A DNA stretch of 64,000 nt from Acidobacteria bacterium Ga0077534 (GCA_001464455.1 LNEI01000018.1:62001-126000); one strand, 5' to 3'; positions 1 to 9,172 are shown, counted from the first letter of the stretch. Made by a program: numbers and translations. Notes: generated from the letters alone by a model not told the origin.

Positions 1-61
1 GGATCGCGGCAGCAAGTTACGATAGTTGCCTTCGGTACGTTTCGCTCAATGCGGTAAATTG

Positions 62-90
62 TTGAAAACAAAGTAAATTAAGGATATTAG
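62..90 (+). promoter_or_regulatory. Putative rpsA promoter
   Basis: A TTGAAA box (62-67) is followed after 17 nt by TATTAG (85-90). Transcription would start close to the rpsA ATG at 101. The only Shine-Dalgarno-like stretch (AAGGA, 80-84) lies too far upstream of the ATG, so a very short or leaderless mRNA is possible. This was found by eye only. Confidence 0.3.
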
Positions 91-100
91 ACACGCGTAA

Positions 101-2647
101 ATGACAAACGAGTTAACCCAGGACGCTGAAGGATCGGAAACGATTGAGAAAACAGCGGTAGAAACAACAGAATCGACACCGGCAGCCGTCCAGGCTGCTC
201 CAGCACCCGAAACAGCTTCAGCTGACACTCCCGCTCCGGCCGCAGAAACGACCGAGGCGGCAGCATCAGAACCTGCGCCCGCTCCGGCAGCTGTAAGCGA
301 AACCGAACCGACACCAGCCGCTCCGGAAGCTCCGGTTGCCGCAGCAGCTCCAGAAGCTCCTGTGGCCGCCCCCGCTCCGGCAGCTCAGGCTGACGAGGAA
401 CCTGCCGCCGACATTGACTTCGGCGCGATCCTCGAACAGTTTGAGCAAGAGCAAACGGTTTTCCACCAGGGTGAACTGGTCGAAGGCAAGGTTGTCGGGA
501 TCACCGATCGCGGCGTGCTCGTTGATTTTGGTTACAAGTCCGAGGGTTTTGTGCCCGTCGAGGAATTTACCGACGCTAATGGCGAAATGACCGCAAAGGT
601 CGGCGATGCCGTCGAGGTGACCATTCGCACGATGCATTCGGGCGACAGCGCTCCGCAGCTTTCCAGAATGGATGCTGTTGGACGCAAGGTCTGGGACGAG
701 ATCGAAGCCGCGTTCAACGCAGAAACGCCAGTCATCGGCCGAGTTGTCGACAAGACCAAAGGCGGACTTCGCGTCGACATCAATGGTATCGAGGCATTCC
801 TGCCCGGCTCGCAGATCGATTCGCGTCCTATCCGCGGGCTCGACACATATATCGGCCAGGATATCGAAGCAAAGATCATCAAGTTCAGCCGCCGCCGTAA
901 CAACATCGTTCTTTCGAGAAAGGTCATTACGGACCTTGTTGTTAACGAACAGAAAGCCGCGACCCTGTCGAATCTCGAGGTTGGCTACATCGTTAACGGC
1001 GCGATCAAGAATCTTACCGAGTACGGTGCATTCGTCGATATCGGCGGTATCGACGGCCTCTTGCACGTGACCGATATGTCCTGGGGACGCATCCACCATC
1101 CGGGCGACCTCTTTAAGGTCGGCCAGGAACTGCAGGTCAAGGTTTTGAAACTCGATCGCGAGAAGGAAAAGATCTCGCTCGGATACAAGCAGCTTCTGCC
1201 GGATCCATGGTCGACGGTTGTCGAGGTTTACCCTGTCAATTCGAAGGTCAAGGGAACGGTTTCATCAGTTACCGAATACGGCGTGTTCGTCGAACTCGAA
1301 GCCGGTGTAGAAGGCCTCGTGCACGTTTCCGAGATCTCGTGGTCGCGTCGTGCTCAGAGCCCGAAACGTCTCTTTAACAAGGGACAGGAAGTCGAAGTTC
1401 AGGTGCTCGGCGTTGATACGGTTGAAAAGCGTATCAGCCTCGGTATGAAGCAGTTCCTCGAGAACCCTTGGGATTCGGTCGATCTTCGCTATCCTATCGG
1501 CGGCAAAGTATCAGGCCGTGTCCGCAATATCACTGACTTCGGTGCATTTATCGAACTCGAAGAAGGAATCGACGGCCTCGTTCACGTCTCTGATATTTCG
1601 TGGGCCAAGAAGATCAAGCATCCTAAAGATGTGCTGAAGAAAGATCAGGAAGTCGAAGCCATCGTCACCAGCATCGACAAACGCGGACAGCGTCTGTCGC
1701 TGTCGATGAAGGATCTTACGCCAAGTGCATGGGAAGGCTTCGTTGCTACCCATCGTCCGGGTGACGTCGTTCGCGGCAAGGTCTCGCGATTCACTAACTT
1801 CGGTGTTTTTGTCGAACTCGGTGAGGGACTCGAAGGCCTTTGCCACATTTCTGAGCTTTCAGACGAACGCGTTGAAAACCCGGAATCGATCGCTGCTCTT
1901 GGTCAGGAGATGGACTTCAAGATCCTCCGTATCGAGCCAGTCGATCAGAAGATCGGCCTTTCACACCGTGCTGTCGGTAAAGAAGGCGAGCCTATCGTTG
2001 ACACCAGAATGTACTCGACAGAAGCTAAGGGCGGTATGGCATCGCTCGGCGAGCTGGCGAACCTGAGATTCGGCGGCGAAGCCCCTGCGGCTCCGGTGGA
2101 AGAAGATCCGGAAGAAAAGAAGCGTGCCAAACTTGCGGCGAAGGAAGCTAAAGCCAAGGAGTTTGCGGAAAGAGAAGCCGCCGCGGCAGAGGCAGCGGCA
2201 GCCGAACCGGTAGCAGAAGCGGAAACTGACAGCTCTGAAGCACCAGCGGAAGAAACCGCGTCTGAGCCCGAAGCAGAAGCGGCTAGCGAAACGGTCGAAG
2301 CCGAAGCTCCTACGGAAGAAGTTTCTGCGGCGGATGAACCCGCGGCAGAAGCAGCCCCGTCCGAAGAGGTCGCAGCAGAAACCCCTGCGGAAGAAGCTCC
2401 TGTCGAAGAAGCCCCGGTCGAGGAAGTTCCCGTCGAGGAAACTGCTGTAGAAGAAGCTCCTGCTGAGGAAACTCCGGTTGCTGAGGCCCCTGCGGAAGAA
2501 ACTCCTGTCGCTGAGACCGCGGTAGAAGAACCGGCAGCGGAAACCGCTCCTGAGCCTGAAGCTGAGACCGTATCAGAACCTGAAGCATCTACGGACACCG
2601 CCGCAGCTACAGATGAGGCAGAAGAGTCGGAGAAGAAATCGGCTTAA
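101..2647 (+). CDS. rpsA: 30S ribosomal protein S1, with long low-complexity tails
   Basis: S1 binds mRNA on the small ribosomal subunit and helps initiation. At 848 aa it is far longer than the usual ~550. Six S1/OB-fold repeats are visible between about residues 120 and 650, each with the V.G.V..(T)..G.FV.... pattern (GKVVGITDRGVLVDFG, GAIKNLTEYGAFVDIGG, GRVRNITDFGAFIELEEG and so on). About 110 N-terminal residues are rich in Ala, Glu, Pro and Thr. About 190 C-terminal residues are degenerate EEAPVEE/AEETPVAE repeats. The core is standard; the two acidic tails are not. HU follows 62 bp downstream, the rpsA-ihfB order also seen in Proteobacteria. Confidence 0.95.
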   Translation: MTNELTQDAEGSETIEKTAVETTESTPAAVQAAPAPETASADTPAPAAETTEAAASEPAPAPAAVSETEPTPAAPEAPVAAAAPEAPVAAPAPAAQADEEPAADIDFGAILEQFEQEQTVFHQGELVEGKVVGITDRGVLVDFGYKSEGFVPVEEFTDANGEMTAKVGDAVEVTIRTMHSGDSAPQLSRMDAVGRKVWDEIEAAFNAETPVIGRVVDKTKGGLRVDINGIEAFLPGSQIDSRPIRGLDTYIGQDIEAKIIKFSRRRNNIVLSRKVITDLVVNEQKAATLSNLEVGYIVNGAIKNLTEYGAFVDIGGIDGLLHVTDMSWGRIHHPGDLFKVGQELQVKVLKLDREKEKISLGYKQLLPDPWSTVVEVYPVNSKVKGTVSSVTEYGVFVELEAGVEGLVHVSEISWSRRAQSPKRLFNKGQEVEVQVLGVDTVEKRISLGMKQFLENPWDSVDLRYPIGGKVSGRVRNITDFGAFIELEEGIDGLVHVSDISWAKKIKHPKDVLKKDQEVEAIVTSIDKRGQRLSLSMKDLTPSAWEGFVATHRPGDVVRGKVSRFTNFGVFVELGEGLEGLCHISELSDERVENPESIAALGQEMDFKILRIEPVDQKIGLSHRAVGKEGEPIVDTRMYSTEAKGGMASLGELANLRFGGEAPAAPVEEDPEEKKRAKLAAKEAKAKEFAEREAAAAEAAAAEPVAEAETDSSEAPAEETASEPEAEAASETVEAEAPTEEVSAADEPAAEAAPSEEVAAETPAEEAPVEEAPVEEVPVEETAVEEAPAEETPVAEAPAEETPVAETAVEEPAAETAPEPEAETVSEPEASTDTAAATDEAEESEKKSA

Positions 2648-2708
2648 TGTGCCGGATTAGTTTTTTGGAAAGGGCAGTACCTGGGAAATTTTCTGGAGAG
2701 AGCACAAA

Positions 2709-2987
2709 ATGACGAAAGCTGATCTAGTGGAACGAGTCGCGAACGAAGCGGACATGACCAAGAAAGATGCTGAACAATTGGTCGAGATCATCTTCGATAG
2801 CATTACCGGCACGTTGAATAAGGGCGAGAAGATAGAGCTGCGCGGCTTTGGCAGTTTCCGGGTTCGCGAACGAAATTCTCGTAAAGGCCGTAATCCAAAA
2901 ACCGGCGAAGCCGTTGATATTCCGGCGAAACGCGTCGCCTATTTCAAACCGGGTAAGGAACTTAAGGAACTTATCAATCAAGGCTAG
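2709..2987 (+). CDS. HU/IHF family nucleoid DNA-binding protein
   Basis: This 92-aa protein has full HU length. MTKADLVERVA opens helix 1, GFGSFRVRER marks the start of the beta arm, and GRNPKTGEAVDIPAKRV is the conserved arm tip with its intercalating proline. It dimerises and bends DNA. A GGAGAG Shine-Dalgarno lies just upstream (2694-2699). Its position directly after rpsA recalls ihfB, but the sequence alone does not separate HU from IHF-beta, so no symbol is given. Confidence 0.93.
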   Translation: MTKADLVERVANEADMTKKDAEQLVEIIFDSITGTLNKGEKIELRGFGSFRVRERNSRKGRNPKTGEAVDIPAKRVAYFKPGKELKELINQG

Positions 2988-2990
2988 CAG

Positions 2991-3473
2991 ATGGACGTAC
3001 TCTGGAGCCCGTGGCGATATGCCTACATAACGGGCGGCCCAACCGAAAAGCAAGGCTGCGTCTTTTGCAACATACTAAATAACTCGGCCAGCGATGAGGA
3101 TAATTTTATCCTCAAGCGGGCCGAGTTTAATTTTGTCATACTGAATATTTACCCTTATTCGACAGGCCACTTGATGGTCATTCCCTACCAACACGCCGGA
3201 TCGCTTGCCGCCCTGCCGAAAAGCACTTCAGACGAAATGATGGACCTCGTCAAGACGTCTGAGAAAGCCCTTGTCGAAACCTATAGCCCGGACGGCCTAA
3301 ACCTTGGATTGAATCTTGGCAAAGCCGCCGGAGCCGGCGTCGACGGTCATATTCATATGCACGCTCTGCCACGATGGGTGGGCGATGCAAATTTTATGAC
3401 CGCAATAGGACAGACGCGTACCATACCGGAAACCCTTCCGACCTCGTTCGAAAAGCTAAAGGTGCATTTCTAG
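2991..3473 (+). CDS. HIT family nucleotide hydrolase/transferase
   Basis: A 160-aa protein of the histidine-triad superfamily, which cleaves dinucleoside polyphosphates or nucleoside phosphoramidates. The catalytic triad HIHMHALPRW is clear near residue 118. The N-terminal CVFCNIL is the usual zinc-binding start of the Ap4A-phosphorylase-like branch. The gene begins 3 bp after the HU stop, so it is probably cotranscribed with rpsA-HU. The exact substrate cannot be assigned from sequence. Confidence 0.9.
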   Translation: MDVLWSPWRYAYITGGPTEKQGCVFCNILNNSASDEDNFILKRAEFNFVILNIYPYSTGHLMVIPYQHAGSLAALPKSTSDEMMDLVKTSEKALVETYSPDGLNLGLNLGKAAGAGVDGHIHMHALPRWVGDANFMTAIGQTRTIPETLPTSFEKLKVHF

Positions 3474-3495
3474 ATCCGTGTCGGCCATCGGCCGG

Positions 3496-3936
3496 CTATA
3501 TATTTGATTCTATCTTAGGAACAAAGATAAACGCGGCCAACAGGTTGAAAACTATCAAGCCCGTAAACAGTATCGGCGGAAGGAAGGTAAAATACGCCAT
3601 CACCACGAAAAGAAAAGCGAATGTGCCGAGATTTATCGCTACGATGCCTCGCATCACCGCAGGCTCAGTGTGCTTGAACAGCAAATATCCATTGACGAGC
3701 GCCGCGAACAGGCATAAGAAAGTAAAGCACGAACTCAGGGCCGTCATCAGGTTGTAATAAGTCGGAGCAAAACCGGCACCTGCCTCGATCTTATATGTCG
3801 TGAGCAGCTCGAGAAGTTGGCGTTCCGTCTCATTATCGGCGATCGGTGTAAGAAAAAGGCTTAGTGAGTGAAAAAGGCCCGTCAAGCCCTGAAAAAGGAT
3901 CGCCGCCGTAAACCAGAATGTATAACGCTTGAGCAT
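3496..3936 (-). CDS. Small membrane protein, four predicted TM helices, unknown function
   Basis: A 146-aa protein with hydrophobic segments near residues 7-29, 62-87, 95-116 and 119-140. The first two are separated by a polar stretch (ADNETERQLLELLTTYK). AGGAAA lies upstream of the ATG. No catalytic motif is visible and no family is recognised with confidence. It converges with the HIT gene and is followed upstream by pgpH. Confidence 0.7.
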   Translation of the reverse strand: MLKRYTFWFTAAILFQGLTGLFHSLSLFLTPIADNETERQLLELLTTYKIEAGAGFAPTYYNLMTALSSCFTFLCLFAALVNGYLLFKHTEPAVMRGIVAINLGTFAFLFVVMAYFTFLPPILFTGLIVFNLLAAFIFVPKIESNI

Positions 3937-3990
3937 TTTAGCTTTTTCCTGATCTCTCTTCCTGTTAAAACGATCGAAGGCCGCAAGTCT

Positions 3991-6459
3991 CTAGTCAGCC
4001 CCCTTCGCTCCCGCCTTACGCGGCTCGTGTGAGCGGTCGATGGCTTCGTCCTCGATCTCGCCGCCAGGGCTTATCGGAATGTCCTTCGGATCAGCGTACT
4101 TCATCAGGCCGCGTTCCTCGCTGTCGCTTTCGATCGAAGGGAATTTGAACTGGCCGGAAGTCGGCGGCACGTACCCCGGATAATCGACGCGCGAGTGATA
4201 GATAGCGATCAGCGATTTGATCATCGACTCACGTATCTGGGTCATCTCTCTAAGCGTAAGATCGCATTCGTCGAGCTGATCGTCCTGTAGGATGGCGTCG
4301 ATGATCTTGGTCACGATGAATCGAATGTTGTCGGGATTCGGTTCCGCCAGCGAACGCGCCGCTGCCTCGCAAGAATCAGCGATCATCATTATCGCGGCTT
4401 CCTTGAACTGCGGCTTCGGCCCCGGATAACGGAAATCGTTCTCGGAAATATCAGCCGGGTCGCGAGCCTCGGACTGAGCCTTCTTTAGAAAATAGTGGAG
4501 CGTCCGTGTCCCGTGGTGCTGCGGTATAAAGTCGATTATCCGCGACGGCAGTCCCATTTCTTTGGCAAGCTTCACCCCGTAGGTAACGTGACTAATTATA
4601 ATCTTCGCGCTCTGCGTCGGTTTCAGGCGATCGTGCGGGTTCTTGTTCGACTGGTTCTCGACAAAGTGCTCCGGAGCCGCACTCTTGCCGATATCGTGAT
4701 AGAGAGCCCCGATCCTTGCTAGCAGTCCGTTTCCACCTACGACCCGGCAGGCTTCCTCAGCGAGTTGGCCCACGGCGTGTGAATGTTGATTGGTACCCGG
4801 AGCTCGCAGAGCGAGCTGGCCGAGTGCCGGCAGATCGGCATTTGAAAGCTCGAGAAGCTTAACATCCGTTAAAATACCGAACAGGTTCTCGCATATCGGC
4901 AGCAAAACCGCAGTGACCGCCGCCGTGATGATGCCGCTCGCCAGCCCGCACGCTATCGCGAGCAAGATGGTATTAAGGATTATCGGCTGCTGCGTAAAAA
5001 ATATCAGTGCGATCGCCAGGATCGCCCCAGCCCCTCCGACCAACGCTCCCGCGATCGTAACTGTCTGGCGGCTTCGATACCGGCCAATGCCATATACCGC
5101 GACCGACGATACCAGTGCAGCGAGCATCGCAAATTCAAATCCTCGCGGAGCCAGAAATCCGGCGATAAACGAACCAAACAGGCCGGTAAACAGAGCCGTT
5201 GGCCTATCAGCGAGCATCGTCATCAGCAGACTCGCCGTCGCGAAAGGCACCGCAAATGACCATAGCATCGGATCGCTCAGCGGAGCTTTTATATTCTGAA
5301 GCGCGGTAAATTCGGCCAGCCTGAAAAACACGGCCATCAGGATCGTTTGAATAAAGATAACAAAACCGAGCAGGGCAAAGGTCTTGCGGGGCGAAAGAGC
5401 GAGTCGCGGAACAACGCCGCGGTGCTGGATGAATTTCCAAGCGAGCCAAAACAGCGCGGAAACCAGGGCTAGAATGCCGAGAAAGCGGTTTAGCTGCCGC
5501 GAAGACGCCGAGTAGCTTTTCAATGCGGCGATCTTCGATAGGATCGAAGCCGTGACGATGTCGCCCTCGTCGGCGATCTTTTGGCCACGTTTCAGCGAGA
5601 CCGTCCGCGGTTCGATCGCGTCTGCAGCCGATTGCCTAGCCGTTTCGGTCGCGACGCTGTCGTATGAGACGCTCGGCTCTATCAGTATCTCGCCGGCGGT
5701 GTAGAAGGCCTCGGCTTCTTTGGTGCTTAGACTCCTGGTTGCCAGCAAGCGTGCCTTAAACTTTTCACGGGCGGCCGAAAGCGGTGTCCAGTTGCTTTCG
5801 GGCATCGAGACGGTCGACTGTTGATTTGGCTTTGCCCTATCGAAGATAAAGACTTCGTTCTGAAAATACTGCCGCTCTGCATCGTCGAAAATATACCCCT
5901 GCGAACCCTCGCGAAGAGCACTCTGTACGGCATCCAATTCGTTTCGGCTGAAGCTTCGGGCAGCCAGGATCTTACCAACTTCCGGCCCTCCGGCCCCCGA
6001 CCAACTTGGCTCCGGCTTCGTATTCGAATTCGTTGGCTTCGCCGTAGAAGTCTCGCCGCCTTGTCGCTGAAGCCTCTCCCACGAAGAGATGAACGTCTGC
6101 ACCGCCTGTTCTGATTTATTCGACTCGTATCGAAAAATAGGCTTTACCGCACGCCGCGCTTCGTTTTGCAGCTTCAGTGTTTCCTCTGTATCTGTGAAGA
6201 TAACGTCCGCCGGAGCGATGATACTCTCACGAACGATGTCACCTTCGCGATATTGCTGCTCACCGGAGCCACGCCAAAAGGGGTTGTGTATCAGGATACT
6301 GGTTAGCACGCATAGCAGAGCAAAGCCGATCCAGAATTTCCTCTCAACCGGCACCGTAGCAAATGGCCGCGCCGCCGCCTTAAGCAGCCCATCAAGCCAC
6401 TTCGTAACGGGCGATCTCAGATCTTTTATGCGTTTGTCGGCCACCGGTCTCCTATCCAA
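3991..6459 (-). CDS. PgpH/YqfF-type 7TM-HD membrane phosphohydrolase (probable c-di-AMP phosphodiesterase)
   Basis: The order is one N-terminal TM helix (about residues 40-58), a large extracytoplasmic 7TMR-HDED region (about 60-340), seven TM helices (about 345-550), then a cytoplasmic HD domain. That domain holds NQHSHAVGQLAEEACR, LYHDIGKS and PQHHGT. This architecture is that of Listeria PgpH, which hydrolyses c-di-AMP. The 822-aa reading begins with TTG and overlaps the hflX stop by 8 nt. A GTG six codons in (6442-6444) is preceded by AGGAG and may be the real start. Confidence 0.9.
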   Translation of the reverse strand: MDRRPVADKRIKDLRSPVTKWLDGLLKAAARPFATVPVERKFWIGFALLCVLTSILIHNPFWRGSGEQQYREGDIVRESIIAPADVIFTDTEETLKLQNEARRAVKPIFRYESNKSEQAVQTFISSWERLQRQGGETSTAKPTNSNTKPEPSWSGAGGPEVGKILAARSFSRNELDAVQSALREGSQGYIFDDAERQYFQNEVFIFDRAKPNQQSTVSMPESNWTPLSAAREKFKARLLATRSLSTKEAEAFYTAGEILIEPSVSYDSVATETARQSAADAIEPRTVSLKRGQKIADEGDIVTASILSKIAALKSYSASSRQLNRFLGILALVSALFWLAWKFIQHRGVVPRLALSPRKTFALLGFVIFIQTILMAVFFRLAEFTALQNIKAPLSDPMLWSFAVPFATASLLMTMLADRPTALFTGLFGSFIAGFLAPRGFEFAMLAALVSSVAVYGIGRYRSRQTVTIAGALVGGAGAILAIALIFFTQQPIILNTILLAIACGLASGIITAAVTAVLLPICENLFGILTDVKLLELSNADLPALGQLALRAPGTNQHSHAVGQLAEEACRVVGGNGLLARIGALYHDIGKSAAPEHFVENQSNKNPHDRLKPTQSAKIIISHVTYGVKLAKEMGLPSRIIDFIPQHHGTRTLHYFLKKAQSEARDPADISENDFRYPGPKPQFKEAAIMMIADSCEAAARSLAEPNPDNIRFIVTKIIDAILQDDQLDECDLTLREMTQIRESMIKSLIAIYHSRVDYPGYVPPTSGQFKFPSIESDSEERGLMKYADPKDIPISPGGEIEDEAIDRSHEPRKAGAKGAD

Positions 6460-8029
6460 AATGTCCAGTCGCGATCTCTTCTTTACCGAGGATCTCGCCG
6501 ATCATCTCAACCATTGGCCGCAGGGTTTCGCGTTTTATGGCGGAGATCGCCACGGTTGGCGAGCCGAGATCGATCGAGATGTGCCGCATCAGGTTCTCGA
6601 TCTCCTGCTCGTCCAGCAGATCGGTTTTGTTTAAGACTATCAGTTGCGGGATCTTTCCGAAATCAAGATCGTTAATGATCTTCGTCACTGACGCGACCTG
6701 CTGCATTACCTGGACATGCGAAGCGTCGACGACATGAATAAGCAGATCGCTGTCGGCGATCTCTTCGAGCGTCGCTCGAAATGCCGAAACCAGAGCGTCA
6801 GGCAGATCGCGGATAAAACCGACCGTATCATTGATGATCACTTCCTGATCGTACGGGAGCCGCAGCCGACGCGAGGTCGGGTCGAGCGTGGCGAACATCT
6901 TCTTTTCCGCATAGACCTCACTTTGCGTTAAGGTGTTGAGCAAAGTTGACTTACCGGCGTTGGTGTAGCCGACAAGCGAGATTATCGGCAAATGCTTTTG
7001 AACACGAGCTTTACGCCGCTCCTGTCGCTGCCGCCCGAGGTCGTCGACCTGACGCTCGAGCTGAGCGATGCGGTCGCGGACACGCCGGCGATCCGTTTCA
7101 AGCTTCGTTTCACCCGGCCCACGCCCGCCGATCCCACCGGCAAGTCGAGAGAATGCGCTGTTCTGCCCGATCACGAGCCGAGGCAGCAAGTATTTGAGCT
7201 GGGCCAGCTCAACCTGCAGCTTACCTTCCCTGCTCTGCGCACGCTGGGCAAAAATGTCGAGTATCAACTGCGGCCGGTCAATAACTTTCAGCTCGGTCGC
7301 ATCGCTTAGCGAACGCACCTGAGCCGGCGAAAGCTCGGTATCAAAAACCAGAATATCCGCCCCGAGCCGCATCGAGCGGATCAGCAGATCGTCGAGCTTA
7401 CCTTTCCCAAGCACCGTCCGCGGATCGATCTGCGGGCGTCGCTGGATTATCGTATCCAGCACGACGACATCGGCGGATAAAGCAAGTTCCTTCAACTCGG
7501 CGATCGATTCGGCCGCGGTATCGGCGTCGCCGGTCGTCACGCCTACGAGAATGGCCCGGTCGCGCCCGGTGTTTCTGTTTCGGGCGGTCAGGCGGATCCT
7601 CGCCATTTCGTCTTCGAGCGAGTTGATCAGATAGGCAAAGTCAGTGTCGAGCTGCGAGGGAATATTCGGCTCGAGAAACTCGTACGGCAGCGACTGAGCT
7701 TCGGCCTCGAGGCTTTCGGCATTTGTCGGGACCAGGTGGGCCGAGTAAACGAGCCCCGGCAGTCCGTCCTTGCGGTCAACCTGAATGATCGACATCAGAT
7801 CGAGCCGCAGCAGGGCGAGGTCGGTTAGGTCGTCCTGTGTAAGTTTTTCGCCTAGAAGATGGGTGTGAACACAGCGAAGGCCGCGGAAACGGTCTTCGGA
7901 AACGCGTGCGCGACCAAAATCCGGGAGTTCGATCTGCTTGGCGGTGCCGACCATCACGTACTCGACCTGTCCTTTTCGATTGATAAGAACCCCGATCTGG
8001 CGGTTAGTCTCGTGCGAAAGCTCGGACAT
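6452..8029 (-). CDS. hflX: Ribosome-associated GTPase HflX
   Basis: HflX splits stalled or hibernating ribosomes. The N-terminal HflX domain contains DTIIQRRPQIDPRTVLGKGK and a conserved GGIGGRGPGETKLE linker. The G domain has Walker A GYTNAGKST, the DTVGF G3 motif and NKTD G4. From the first ATG the protein is 525 aa, but clear HflX sequence (VHGFTRGLK..., ending ELARQ) continues in frame upstream to about 8149 with no ATG, GTG or TTG before the stop at 8174. The real product is probably about 565 aa from a non-standard start, or the 5' end carries an error. The 3' end overlaps pgpH. Confidence 0.93.
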   Translation of the reverse strand: MSELSHETNRQIGVLINRKGQVEYVMVGTAKQIELPDFGRARVSEDRFRGLRCVHTHLLGEKLTQDDLTDLALLRLDLMSIIQVDRKDGLPGLVYSAHLVPTNAESLEAEAQSLPYEFLEPNIPSQLDTDFAYLINSLEDEMARIRLTARNRNTGRDRAILVGVTTGDADTAAESIAELKELALSADVVVLDTIIQRRPQIDPRTVLGKGKLDDLLIRSMRLGADILVFDTELSPAQVRSLSDATELKVIDRPQLILDIFAQRAQSREGKLQVELAQLKYLLPRLVIGQNSAFSRLAGGIGGRGPGETKLETDRRRVRDRIAQLERQVDDLGRQRQERRKARVQKHLPIISLVGYTNAGKSTLLNTLTQSEVYAEKKMFATLDPTSRRLRLPYDQEVIINDTVGFIRDLPDALVSAFRATLEEIADSDLLIHVVDASHVQVMQQVASVTKIINDLDFGKIPQLIVLNKTDLLDEQEIENLMRHISIDLGSPTVAISAIKRETLRPMVEMIGEILGKEEIATGHFG

Positions 8030-8175
8030 CTGACGGGCCAGCTCGGGCGATACAATGGTATCCTGAGCGACACGCCGAGTGCCGAGCCGCTCGATCCGCT
8101 TTAACTGATTTTGTTTAAGGCCTCGGGTAAACCCGTGAACATCACTGATAGAGAAAAATCCCCCCGTTCCACGCG

Positions 8176-8202
8176 ATTATAACAGAAACATCCGGCATTC
8201 AA
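8176..8202 (-). promoter_or_regulatory. Putative hflX promoter
   Basis: On the minus strand, TTGAAT (8202-8197) and a perfect TATAAT (8181-8176) are separated by 15 nt, slightly short. Transcription would begin near 8168, leaving a leader of about 20 nt before the ATC codon at 8149-8147. A GGGGGA stretch in that leader lies at Shine-Dalgarno distance from the ATC. Confidence 0.45.
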
Positions 8203-8231
8203 TGCAAAAGCCCGCGTGTGAGCAAGGGCGA
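8203..8231 (+). repeat. Dispersed GC-rich element, half copy 1
   Basis: TGCAAAAGCCCGCGTGTGAG plus CAAGGGCG. It matches the copies at 19241, 36073 and 58978 and lies between hflX and the LexA-like gene, just outside the putative hflX -35 box. Confidence 0.75.
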
Positions 8232-8308
8232 TTCCTGCGAGCGGAATATTTCGCACTTGACTGCCCGCGGACTTTGGCGATCTCGCCAGATGGCCTTAGA
8301 ATATCCGC

Positions 8309-8899
8309 ATGCCCGCACGAACCCGACGACAGCAGGAAGTTTTGGATGCTATCCATCAGCATCTCGAAACCAATGGCTATCGTCCGTCCTATCAGCAAAT
8401 AGCGACGAGCCTGAAACTGCGCTCGAGGGCCGGGATAGCCCGAATGGTCGGTGAACTCGAGGATCAGGGCCTGCTGGAACGCCGTCGCGACAGCGGGCAT
8501 TTCTCGATCGAGGTAACGCGAACAGGCTTCTCACCCGTCGAGTGGCTTTCGAGCGGGCCCGCCTCAGACGGGACGGAAAAACCCCTTGTGCTTCCGGCGT
8601 TTATCACCGGCGACTACGCCCCGCACACGCTGCGGCTCTTTCGCGTCAATGACGAAGGAATGTCGCCCGAGATAAAAGAAGACGACGTCGCCATAATCGA
8701 ACTCCGCGACTACTGCCGCGACGGCCAGACCATCCTCGCCAAACTCTTGGGCGGCGAACTCACACTCCGAAAATACTCCCGCACCGGCTCCGAAATAACC
8801 CTCCGCCCCACAAACGAAGATTTCCAACCAATCCACACCCCCACCAACCGCCTCCAAATAATCGGCATCCACCGCGGCCTCATCCGCCCGGCAATTTAG
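8309..8899 (+). CDS. LexA-like repressor lacking the self-cleavage residues
   Basis: A 196-aa protein with LexA layout: winged-helix DNA-binding domain (residues 1-70, RRQQEVLDAI... PSYQQIA) and an S24-type C-terminal domain (about 95-190, ending IIGIHRGLIR). Aligned by eye to E. coli LexA, the nucleophile Ser119 falls on Gly117 (VNDEGMSP). The catalytic Lys156 falls on Arg (LTLRKYS, with a Lys one residue later). No Ala-Gly cleavage pair is visible in the linker. The fold is probably kept but autoproteolysis is unlikely, so it may be a constitutive or ligand-controlled regulator rather than the SOS switch. No operator could be recognised. Confidence 0.8.
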   Translation: MPARTRRQQEVLDAIHQHLETNGYRPSYQQIATSLKLRSRAGIARMVGELEDQGLLERRRDSGHFSIEVTRTGFSPVEWLSSGPASDGTEKPLVLPAFITGDYAPHTLRLFRVNDEGMSPEIKEDDVAIIELRDYCRDGQTILAKLLGGELTLRKYSRTGSEITLRPTNEDFQPIHTPTNRLQIIGIHRGLIRPAI

Positions 8900-8980
8900 C
8901 ATCGGAAAGCCTGTTTGATCTACGCTTCTTCGCGCGCATCCGTGGCCCGCATCGCGACGCTTTTGTGCTAGAATTCCCCC

Positions 8981-9172
8981 ATGTCAAATCTGCAGTACAT
9001 TACAGACGCCAGCGGCTATAAAACAGCAGTAGTTTTGCCGATCGAAGATTACGAAGAGCTGATCGAAGACCTTCGCCTTACTGAGGCCTACGAAGCGTCA
9101 AAAACCGAACCGAAACGCGATTTTCTTGAACTGGTAGAAGAAATGCGCCGCGACGGCGAGATAGATGTATAA
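8981..9172 (+). CDS. Type II antitoxin, RelB/Phd-like
   Basis: A 63-aa acidic protein that overlaps the toxin gene by 8 nt. The N-terminal half (YITDASGYKTAVVLPIEDYEELIEDL) matches short Phd/RelB-like antitoxins paired with RelE toxins. The C-terminal part (FLELVEEMRRDGEI) would wrap the toxin. The pair would autoregulate through the antitoxin's N-terminus, as is usual for the family. Confidence 0.82.
   Translation: MSNLQYITDASGYKTAVVLPIEDYEELIEDLRLTEAYEASKTEPKRDFLELVEEMRRDGEIDV

Noticed and set aside
266-1099. Long open frame antisense to rpsA, 277 aa
   Set aside because: Opposes a clear six-domain S1 gene; arises from codon bias of the sense strand and has no homologous look.
1945-2598. 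Ser/Ala-repeat frame antisense to the rpsA tail
   Set aside because: It is the mirror of the Glu/Ala/Pro repeats and has no start context.
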